Under the pieces are notes generated by a model. It was not told where the DNA came from. It saw only the letters and a program-made list of their open reading frames with translations, and made no database searches. The position numbers and the translations under genes are program-made. From NCBI GenBank assembly GCA_949987705.1, contig OX465285.1, positions 1,674,001-1,738,000 on the forward strand: a DNA stretch of 64,000 nt, in the 5' to 3' direction. This stretch comes from Thereva unica (taxonomy: Eukaryota; Arthropoda; Insecta; Diptera; Therevidae). Positions within the stretch are counted from its first letter, which is position 1; each line of letters begins with the position of its first letter. Positions 33,501-45,500 of this stretch are shown piece by piece.

Positions 33501-36500
33501 TGTGCGATACAAAAATAAATTATTGATAATCGCATTTCCTCCGCGCAAAGTTTCCGATGAAAATCTTATCATCGTTACTTCCTCACACATCACCATACTG
33601 CATAACTCCTGGCAAGGAGGTTGTGTTTGTTTGTGTGTTGAGTTACTGCGGCATCACCTTCAGCATATCCTTGAACAGGGTGAAAAAAATAGAATCTTCT
33701 TCTACTTACTGCCTTCACGAATTTTGCACAATAAAAAAAACCGTCGTTCTTCTATTTTTGTCCTTTCTACATTGCGAGTGGAGAATGGACGGTATTTTTA
33801 TTGGATGCCATGTGACACATTTTATATGCTTTAGTTATTATGATTCTGTGATGAGTTATTCATGAGACTGTTTGGCTGTAAAAACTACCAGGAGTAGAAA
33901 TGTACGTTTAAGGATATATTCAGGCGCGCACACACTGCGTCCTTTGCAACAACAACAACACAAAAATCGGGGGACAATTTCCGCCAACGAAGCGATATTT
34001 TTTTTTGTTCCACCTTTTATATTCCTTGTTCCACAACGACAACACATTCACGTTTTGCTCCAATTCAGGTCATGAAGGATTTATGGGAATTTTATCGATC
34101 GTCCATCCCTAGGATAAGACTTCTTGTTTGTGACCGGGGGTAAGTGGTATGGGGTAGATTTTGATTTACTGTTGATAGGCCATAGTTTAGAGGTCATCTA
34201 AATGCCATGAAACCACTTAAAATCAATTTCCATCCCCTTGCAGGATAAAAGGGATTATTACGTGGAAAATTCCCCGTTCTATCCCCCCTCCCCAACCACT
34301 GAACAGGATATAACTCTCCAGGATTAACTTTTATAATAATTTCTATCTACCTGAAGATATATATCCTTTCGGGGGTAATAATTGTGTTCTAGCCGGAGTA
34401 TGTGTGGGTGGGTGTGTGTGAAAAGGACTTAAAGTTACATCCAAAACTTAAGGAAATTTTAACACACACATACATACATAATGTATATTTTCACAGTTAA
34501 AAACGATTTATGCAAAAAGCATATTTAATCCGAAATTTTGAAAATGCGGTTCAGCTTTGCATAATAACCAAAGGATAGCATATTTGCAGGGGTTTTCCTT
34601 CTAGTATATGTATATGTATCCCAACAACACCTCTACACTCGCATACATACACATATATATGATGTGATTATGGGAGGAATCATGTGCATGGAACTGGAAT
34701 CCAATTACTCACGAATTCCAACTTGTATTGATCCAGTTTTCTGAATTAGGAATGAGCTGAGAGAGATTTGCCATTTGCAGTCAATGTAAGTGGGAAATTG
34801 GTACTCAGTAATTATATATATGTGTAATATATATGTATAGAAGTGGGGTAATCTCTTTTCAAAAACTATATATATACAGGGATACTCGCCTAACCTTAAT
34901 ACCCTTGTGGCTTTAATAATTATGTACTTGAGGTTTTTAGGATATTACATTCTGAGTAACGAAATAATTATGGCTCACAGACAGAGAGTGTTACTAATCC
35001 ATGGATTAATAAACAGGAAGGTGAGAAGGATTTAAATGGATAAAATTCTATTTTTAGAGATAGCAGATCTTAGGTTTCTAGGCAATGCAGTGGGATTTTA
35101 TGGAAGTTTTGTGGAAATCTGGGTTTTATACCGAAGAGGTTTACTTCGAAAAGTTATTTTTATTATTTCTCATCTAAAAGTGATTTTTAAGGCATTATTC
35201 ATTTTTCGTAGTAGTAGATTTGTTGGGCTGGATACCATTGAGTGGGAAGTTCAACAAGGTTCCGGCGAAAAATATTCATAAGATGACGTGCCAGTCACCA
35301 GACGGGGTTACAAATAAGCGAATTGACCTAATCTTATCTTAATTGCAAGGAAAGGGACCAGGAGTATACTAGGTTAGGTTAGGTTAGGTTAAATATGGCT
35401 GAGCTGCTGGTGCACAGCCCAAAAACGTTGCGATGCCATAAGGCTGGTCGTCCACTGGAAGCGTATTCAAGCGGCTATGCGCTTCGGCTACATGAGCGGC
35501 TACACGCGGCTATGCGCGACAGATCCAACATAAAGGATTTCATACAAACATCGTCCACTGCAAGCGACTTCGAGCGGGCGGCTATAGGCGTATTCGAGCG
35601 TGTCGCGCGAATCCAAATTATTTTGGATCGGTCGCGCGTAGCCGCTCGAATCAGGAAATAATTTTCTCCAAAGCTTTCTATATTTAAAATAAAATAAATC
35701 TACCCCGCGATTTCTTGACGCTATAATTAAGAGAAAAATCGTAGGAATTCAATGAATGTGTTTTGGATAAATTGGTCGAGGGGAAAAGGTGGAAAAAGGT
35801 TAATAATAGTAGCGAAAACAAGTTTTTTCACTTTTTAGGTACGAAAAAATTGTTGTTTTAGAAAACAAAAAATACTACATAATAGTGCTTAAAAAGACGA
35901 AAAATATGAGTTTTGCACCATTGAAGTCGGTCAACAACTTTTTGCAGAAAAATTCAAAAACCGTTAAAAATGACCATTTTTTTGACATTTAATTATAGGG
36001 AGTGTAATTATCGTAGAACCTTGTGTCAAGGATTAAATTGTGGCTTCTGATGGTGCCTACCTACAGTAAAAATTTCATGAAAAAATAATGGTAACTTTTC
36101 GAGTTTCGGTTTTCAAACGAGTTTTTAAGTTGTTAAATCAAACCTATCATACATTTCATAAAATGGAGTTGTGGAGCAAATCCTTGCGAATAAATTAGAC
36201 CTACAAAAAAAATTCTAGGACCACTGTGGACCTTGTTCAACCTTTTTTCGTGAAACAGGTGTTTTTCATTTTTGAGATTTACTCGAAAAGTTACCATTAT
36301 TTTTTCATGAAATTTTTACTGTAAGTAGGCACCATCAGAAGGCACAATTTAATCCTTGACACAAGGTTCTACGATAATTACACTCCCTATAATTATCAAA
36401 TATCTCTCCTGGAATAAAAATTATTATGTCAAATTCACTTCAAACTGAGCAGCATGAAAAGCTTGAAGTGGACGACCCCTGTAGCGTGTAGCCGCGTATC

Positions 36501-39500
36501 TCAGAGCCGCTTATAGCCGCCTGAAGCCGCTCATGTAGCCGAAGCGCGTAGCCGCTCGAATACGCTTCCAGTGGACGACCAGCCTAATGATCCCACTTTA
36601 AACCCAATATTAAAGTGTCGTTTCTTCGCTAAATCACCTCGAGGACGTAATGAATCTTCTTGGTTGCGGGATCCCAAACTTCGGGATTTCCGCAAGCGTG
36701 CTTAGGAAGGGTTCACCTAAAGTGTCTCCTTTTGCTTAGGGCTGGACAGTGACAGAGAAGGTGTTTAACACTTTCCTCTTCGTCTATATTCTGACAGCTT
36801 CTGCAGAAATCGTAGGTTTTGAGACCTAAGCGGGCCACGCGACGTGGCTGTCGTGCCTTTCCTAGCCAATTCGTCAGCTTTACAGTTTCCCGTTATAGTT
36901 CGGTGACCAGGCACCCATATGAAGAGGGGCCTGAACTGCTGAGCCATCTCGTTAAGAGATCTGCGGCATTCAGAGATAGTTCTGGAGTTATTAGTGCAAG
37001 AGCGCAGGGCCTACAGAGCCGCCTGACTATCTGAGAAGATGTAGACAGTTGGGTTCCTGTCGCCTTGCTGGTTGATTTTCAAAACAGAGTCATGTATGGC
37101 AAAAACCTCCGCTTCGTAAACACTACAGTGATCTACAGTCAGAGGGAGACTTCAATCCCAAGTTCCGGCCAGAAGACTCCGCCTCCCACTCGACCCTCGA
37201 GCTTAGAGCCATCAGTGAAGAAGTTTATGGCATCTTGAATACTATGTGGTCTATTATTCCATTCACGGCATGACGGGATGTAGACTTCGTAGTTCTTCGT
37301 AAAGATGACCTCGGATGTGCGAAAATTGGTGTCTGTGGGAATATTCGGGGGCCTCGGTAGTCTAGGGGTAAGGCGCCTGACTACTATCCCAGAGGTCCCG
37401 GGTTCGAATCCCGGCCAGCACCACGGTCCTCCTTCGCCTTTTCCACTTTCCCACCCACCTAACTTTAACTTTCCTTCTTTCTTCTCTCCTCTTTACATTC
37501 CTGATTCCTCCTGTCATAGCCTTCGCTAGTCCTTCCCCGCTCCATCAAGCGCATGTCATCGGTTGGCTGATGAGATTCAACTCGCTTCAGGAGGCATAAC
37601 ACTCCAGCGAATTGTTTCTCAAATGCCCCGATTCCAGAGTCGTGAAATGGTTGGAAATAGGTGGAATAAAATATCGCGGCTAGGTTGTGGCAGCTCCTTC
37701 CTACTTCTCTCTCTCTCTTTTTACTCTCTATCTTCCGGCTTTCTACTCTCTATCATCTAATGGCCTTACAACGGTCGAACACGGGCCGCTTAGGTTTTTA
37801 AGGGACATATGATAGCCGTAGAGTTTTTACCCATTTTTAACGGAAGCACATACGGCCCAGAAATTTGATCAAAAGATTTCAATAGCCGATTATTGAGCTG
37901 CACACCCGGGCATACGACGGGCATATGAAGGCCAGTTTTTCGTTATGTACAATAGGCCTTTGGATTATCATACTTAAAGACTACCGATGCACAAGGAAGC
38001 TCGTCAGCCATCGGTTTGTTGTACGTGAAGTGTGTGGTGCGTACTTTAAAAAACTAAACTAAACCAAGCATCCTAAGGGGTAACTTTCAAACCTAATTTT
38101 GAATCAATTTCCTTTTGCTCTGATATACATAATAGAAGGTATGTAAGACTTTGACAAACCATTTGCACTAAATACAGATAGCAGCGAAGAATGGAAGTCT
38201 ACCTAGTGTACAGATAGCTTCAACGGTTTGGGAGATACCTAGTACGTATGCAGGTTGAGCCCAAGTCCAACTACATGTATGTGCGAGTCGAGTCGAATTA
38301 GAGTCAGCTTAGATCTGCTACCTGGGTTGAGTTGATATTATGCATATGGACGTGAGTTCATTAGTTGAATTTAGTTGATAGCAGCATCTTTGTATTTTGT
38401 TTGTGATTTGGGACGCGAGTCAACCACAACTTAACCATTCAACTCATTATGTATACCTAGTAGCTGCAATTCTAGGACACTGGATCCTGCAGCCAAATTT
38501 ACTATTACTTACGAGAGTTCTACCGAAGAGTGCAAGTATAAAGTTTTGTTGTACATATCATATATGAAGCGATGTCAGAAGACTCAGAATGGTGGGTTCC
38601 GCAGGGATCCATCCTAGGCCCTGTTCTGTTGAACACAATTTATAATGATGGGTTTTGGCTAGTGCTACCAAAAGGGTGCACGGATGACATGTCGGCGGTG
38701 GTCATAGGTCGAAGCCTGGATAAAATCGATTTGTGTGAGATCTGGGAGATAGAACCGTGGCTAGAAGTCGCTGATCTGAGCACAAAACCGACCGACCGAA
38801 CTTTAAATTTTAAAGTACACTTGGGGGAAATGGAAGTTAAGGCGTCCGCTATTTGTGCAGCACTTGCACGAACGCTGCCCTAGACCGAGCCGTGGCCTCT
38901 TGATTGACAGGGTGGTTAGCTCAATCCTACTGTATTGTTAACAGCAGTGTTGAATAGAACTGCTAGAAGCGTAAAATGCAAGGCCGAAAAACCATTCGTG
39001 TGTGCTACGCATTCAGAACCGACGATGCGGCGTGTGTGACAGCGGGGATAATCTTCATAGTCATACTGGCGGAAGACATGCGTCTCTATGACTCAGAATA
39101 TGCTAAAAAGGAACCTTAAACGGTAAGACTGCAGATTGCCTGCTGCATGGCCGTAACGGAATGGCAAGGAAAGTGGAACTAGTCTGTGGACGGATGGGTT
39201 ACGAGGGAGATTTGGGAAATGAGTTACTATATCACTCAGTTCCTAAATGGAGATGAGTGCAGCGGACTTTGCAATGATGTCAAAAAACTAGGATGAGGAA
39301 GGGGTATATTTCGGGTATCGTGTCGCTGTTCCCTTTTACCAACTACGAAGGGCCCTATCCACCGAACAAGCAACGGAATACTTTCGTAGCTTTAGACGAG
39401 TTCACTAAATTCGTGACCATCGAAGCTGTGAAGAATACGCCCACGGCTCAAGCCTTAAAGGTGAGCAACAAGATGAGAAGATACTCATATTACCGACAAT

Positions 39501-42500
39501 TGTGGTGATCGATGGGGAGATTTCGTTTACCTCAAATGCCTTCGAGACATATTGTAAGGCACAACGAGTAAGGCATAATAAAGACAGTCGTTCGAGCAAA
39601 TGGGTAAGTGGACACTAATAATATACTATATTGGAAAATTTCAAAGAGTTTTTTTTTCGAACTTTAAATGTGAACTACAATTACACCATGGTTCAATATG
39701 AGTTGTGCCTTACCACGTATAGTTTTGGCTTATCACAAGTATTTTGTTAGTACCTACGTATGTAAAAAAAATATCTCACAAAAAGGAAAACAACTTTTCC
39801 TGTTATTTTTAAAATGCTATATATTAATTTTGGTAAAATTTCAGGTAAATCCTTGAAGGCCTATCCTTGTAAAAAGGACGGGGTTTGATGTTTAATTATT
39901 TATTTAAATCGGAGAAGAAGAAAAAGAAAACGAAATGTGAGAATTTTTCAAGAATATTTTTTTAGGTCGAACAGGAAGATTTTAATAAGTCCTTTTAATT
40001 CGTTTTTATTATTTCAATTAATGCCTCCTTCCTTTTGTTCAAATATAAATAAAAATGAATGTTCTTTGTGCTTTGTTTCACTTGACCAAAAAGGACTATA
40101 CTCTAAGTATGTCTTGAGAAGCTAATAAAAATTAATTAAAAATGTAGAAATTTTCTCTTATATATGTTTTTATATATACTTGTTTTTTTTTTTTTTTTCA
40201 AATTAAAAAATGTAATTAAAAACACGCAATCATATTTATTTGTACTTACTTTGTACATGAAATTGAACGGCAACCAATGGTGGTATATAACCTGCAACAT
40301 TTTGGAAGGGGAAATAATGTCCGTGGAAACCCCAATCTGGGAAATATGATCTAGATATAATATTTTCAGCATCAGCTGGATTTTCGCCCTCGCACGATAC
40401 CCATACAATGTTAAGCTAAAAAAAAAATGAATTTTAATAAAATAATAATTATATAATTATTATCGATGAATTTACTTCTTTTTGCCTTTGGTTATGTTGC
40501 AAATCTCTAAAAGTAGAATCCTTATCAGAAATATGCTTCCTAAGTTCTTCTGGCGCTTGTGCAGGTAACTCAGATGCGTTTTTGTAGATTTCTGGCATCC
40601 AATTATAAATCTATGAACAAAAACACAAAATTTTTAAGTCAAAAAAAAATATAAAACAAAATAAATTTATAATTAATACCTTATTTAACTTCAAGAATAT
40701 GCATGGTTTGGCATCAGGATATCCGAAATTTTGTTTAATGTTACACGATTGGAATTCTGTTAAATTAACTGCACAGACTTTGCCTTCTGGTGGTGGTGTT
40801 CCCTGGGTACAATTAACACGATTGCGGGATGGTCCAGAGTTATAATCTATTTATTAAATAATTGTTATTTAGATATATTTTTTGAAATTATGCATAGTAT
40901 GTATAATAGTAATTGTTAAAATTATATTACCATTCAAAAATTTATTTATTTCATCAACCCAATATTTATAATTTTCCGGCCTCGACCGTTCATACCAAAT
41001 TAAGGTACTTTCAACATTTGCCTCTGGTGGCATTGGTCTGAATCCTAGACCTGAAAGAAAATAATTAAAACAAAATATTAATTCATTTATTTAAAGAATT
41101 GAAGACGTAGCGCCGCTGTGGGCTGGTCATATATTTTCTTGCATATTTTTAGGGTCAATTTATATAAAAATAATTAGTTCTGAATAGTTTTAGGGTCAAG
41201 TTAACTTTTTATTTATATAGGTTGGAAACATTTGGCCTCCAGCGGGACATAGGTTGGAAACATTTGGCCTCCAGCGGACAACCTCTTCAAGAAAGAGGAT
41301 TTCTTATGTCTCGACAGCTCTGGGCACACTCCCCACGATCAATGATCAGGCGATCGTGGTGGGTAACCTAACACTCTGTGAACGTGATAACGACCACAGA
41401 CCTCTAATCCGCATACTTTGGATGGACCGGATCGTTTCATGTGGAAAACCAAGCTTAGGAATCACCTTTTGTACTACCCCTGTGTAATGCCATTCAGGTA
41501 CTGCGTCTAGTAGTAAGCTTAGTTTGAAGGCTAAAGGAGAATAGGAAAGGATCGAGTGTGCTCGAGTAGATGTCGATTAGCCTTAGGTTTGAGTGTTAGG
41601 ATGTTGCAAGATTTCGGATTACTTTGTCAACATGCAGGAACGTACAGAGTGAAACAAACAAATCTATTGAAATTCTGGTTTCAGAAGCCCAGAACACAAT
41701 ACGACGGAAATTGTTCTGTCAACATCCTCTGTAGCTAACTTTAGGTTGCTCATTGTTCCAATTCCATCAAAATCGTATTTGTTTCCCCGTTCTTCAATAC
41801 TATTTGACGTAAATCACAATTTTGTAAATTCTCCCGCCCTGCGCCTGCACCTATATCAAAAAATATCGAATTAATTCGCTCCACATCAAATTCTCGTCTC
41901 CCCCACCAATTAGCTAATTAAATCAAGCCTCCCCACCAGCTTCAGTTCTGTTTGCACTAGGTACTGACATGCCCTCAATTTTCCAAAGGTGGGATTGCAA
42001 AAATGTTGAGAAAACGGCATGAAACGAGAACGACAAAAGCGGGGGGCGCCACCCTCCCTTCCCAAATACAGACTGTGAAAGTCAGCAACAAAAAAAGGGC
42101 ACAGTGGTACCATTGTTGGATTATGAACAAAAGCAAAGTGGTGGGGCGAGGGGTGAGGAAGGCAAACGGGGCGGGGGCGGCTGCACCTGATTTTTGTGTG
42201 GCTGCTGGCAATAAAATCAACCAACAATTTCCGTTCAGTATTGACATTCCTTTATTTGGGATCAATAAAACGCAAAAAGGGTTGATTTTAGATTTAGATA
42301 TTCCGAGAGGGGCTTTGGCGTCCTCCCTTGGCAATATCTCTCGCTCTACCTCAATCTGGAAAATGCAAATATTAAATTTATTTTTGGGATTTTGGGATGA
42401 TTACCTTCTAGTATTTTCAAATTAGGTTTAGTTTCCGAAATAACCAGAGAGAGATGTGGTGGGGGAGAGTTGTTGGTTTTTGGGCTTTATGATTAATAGA

Positions 42501-45500
42501 AGCTGAAACTGATTTAGTTGATGGCGTTGTTGAAAGTGGAAAGTATTTGCTTGAATAATTCTGGATAATACAAAATAAATTTCATATTCACAACCCACTC
42601 AAACCTTATTATTATGTAGTGATCGTGTGCGTAGTGATTCAACAAACCAAAAAACGATGGCCTAGATAGAAATTGACCGTCTTCCACATCCGAGATCCTG
42701 AAGGAAATATTGCTGATTCAGAAGTATAACGTGCATAACCTTCTACGTGGTAGAACACGCAAAAACTAGCTCTTGTGTCTTTCCAAACAAGCGAAAACAC
42801 TGAAGCTGAAGCAGAATCACAGACAACAATGGCGCTGTAATGGAAGAAGGACATTGAAGTACGTTCAATCCCGTTCACTGATGTCCATTTTTACTTCATT
42901 ATGGTTGGTTTTCTACTCCGACACCGACAGTTTTTTCTACCGACACCGACAATTTTGCATACCGGCACCGACAATTAATATTGTGCAATGCAAAAAAAAA
43001 ACAACGAAAGGCACATAAAGACATATGAACTTCCTATAATCGACAATTAGATGGCAGAACGAAAAAATTAAAGAGATTTGTTTTATGAGGTCCGAACTGC
43101 TGTTCAGCGACCAAACGTCGACGGTTGTGGCTCAGCCGGCTACTTAAAAATAAGAACTCATATCTAAGAGTTGAAACGTGAGGCATCCTTCACACTACTC
43201 TTTACCTATCATATCATTTTTCTATCTTCGAGTTAAGCTTACTACTAGACATTGCACCATGACGTGAACGACATGACGGTGACACATAAGCTTAGACTTT
43301 AACATAAAAAAAAATTGATCAACAATCTCAAACTTCTTCTCTTCTTCTTTGATCCGTTAGATGGCGGTACGAGCGAGAGGTCTCCGCAATGGATACGCTG
43401 CTGTCGGTGCCGCTGGGTCTTTGGCGACGTCTCGAGCCGCGGTAACTGATAACCGTTGATTCTTTAGGTCACCCTGGACTCTTCTAACTTACTACCTACT
43501 AGAATGTTCTGGCGACTATCGCCACAGGAAATTTGGTTTCCGCAGACAATTGGAATGTGGTCCAGAGGTGAGTGACTGAAAATATTTCCCATTTGGTCCT
43601 GGTAGTGGACATCGCCCCCATACCTAAGTTGGTTAGTTTGAAGGGGCAAATCGCCTAGCGATTCTCGATCGATCCTCTAAAGAAGAAGACACAAGGACAA
43701 GGAGTTTTGGAGCAGACACATTTCAATGCTTCTATGAATACCAGGACTGGACTGCAGTAATACCCATGGGCGTAGCAATGAATTTTTGCTGGGGTGGGCC
43801 ATCTTTTAAACCACCATTAATTACCGACTGACAGATGATAAATAACAAAACTATTTTTTTTTTTCAATTTTTAAGTATAGACTACCTAGGTATTTAGAAC
43901 TTTTAAATGGGAGGTATGCACAATGCACGTTACCTAGCCACCTTGATAGTCTGATCGATAATAATCGTGTTCCGGCTCCTCCAAAAACCGGTGACAAAAT
44001 CGGCATTACGTTATCCTCAATGCTGTTTTTATCGTGTTCAGTTCGAAAGATCGCTGTGTGGCTAGCCAGCTTGACATCATGCTGGCGGTTTTCATCATTA
44101 TTTAATCAATGAGATGAGCGACAAAATTATTTTTGACGTCACAATTAGCAACAAATTAGCGACAAATCATAGGATCCAGAACCACGTGTGCCGGCTCTTT
44201 GGCTACCCAGTTTAATATATGTATGTATGTATACACCTGCGGTTACCATGTAGATAGAAGCGCGCCAAAAAGTACATTTGTACTGCGCATTTAAAGTTGT
44301 ACATAGCTTTGTTCCAGAACTCGAATGTGGGATCCGGCGGGAGCAAGAATTCGCCCAATTTGTGTTTCTTTACTTTCTCATGACAGAAAAAGCGGGGAAA
44401 TTTTCACTTCCCTTCGTGCAGGAATTAGCCGGAAGTTTTCGGTCCTGCGATTTCTTGCAAGTTGTCAATTGACAATTTTTTGTATGTATGTGGATATCTT
44501 GACAAGCGGCATACACATAGACAATCGACATTTGTTATTTTCTTCTTGATTTGCAGGAAATTACCCAAAAACTGTTTCTTTACTTTCTGGATTTTTGACA
44601 AAATTATCCCCACCATTCAAGTAAGTTTTTGCCCGACAAGTTTTAGCAGGAAAAGTACTGGACCAAACCTCATATCATATATTGAGTTTCTATTGGAGCC
44701 GAGTTGAGTTGGATTTGAATTTAAAACTCAACGACTTAACTATTTATTTCTGGTTGTATTCCGCGTTATATATTACGTATACATAAATATCAAATAAGCT
44801 TAGCTCCTGACTTTTTGCCTTTTCTTCCGTATAATCTCTTTGTCTAAAGCTGGTAATAAGTTTTGCATTGCGTTACGAGCGTGCGAGTTATTTCCGAAGC
44901 AGCATTGCCAACTTAGTGGTTTTGCCACTAGAACTGGTAGTTTATAGTTGCCGTTAGTGAGAAAAAAATCTAGTGGGTTAGTAGGTTTTTTTTGGTGGTA
45001 ATAGGAAAGTGTACAAGTATACAAAATTAGTATTGGCCATTCACTAAACCATAATAAGACATCAATTACCACTGACCTAATGATTCACTTAAATAAAAAA
45101 CAAAAGTTTTTTGCCAAAGTGTAATGAAACCAAAAATACCACCAATTTTTCGTATGAAGTTCTGTAGCTTAAAGACACACCAAGAGTGACTCGCTTTAAC
45201 ATTTAACTTTAGTTCGAGTCCAGTTGGGCGAACTGAGGTCTGTTTTAAGGACTACATAAACTTAGATTCCACGTGCTTTTGGCCGTAAGGCGTTTGAAAA
45301 GAGCACGGGTGTACTTTTACCCCCGTATTCTAAGAGCAGCTATAAGTCACAACACAATCATAATAGAAAACCTTTACTAAATCAAAAGTAACTTAGAAGC
45401 GAAGTAGTAATGAAATAAACGTAACTTCTCTTAGCATTGACATAAAAACCAAAATAAGAATTTCATAAGATGTAAGCGTGAGCCCCCAAACCTTGTGACT

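Larger units (their letters stand above)
30580..40249 (-). other. nrv intron of 9.7 kb, TE-rich
   Basis: The intron carries LINE debris (31550-32540), a 5S-rRNA-derived sequence (32918), the TAA-flanked inverted-repeat element (35442), an RNase H fragment (36590), a SINE (37350), an RT fragment (38575) and a gypsy integrase fragment (39300). The 2-kb stretch 33010-35370 has no recognisable element and reads like ordinary AT-rich intron. A 77-codon frame at 33090 with a hydrophobic start is probably chance. Confidence 0.6.

Noticed and set aside
42003..42425. Gene with a 140-codon frame
   Set aside because: Overlapping frames of similar length lie on the opposite strand, and neither protein shows a recognisable domain.
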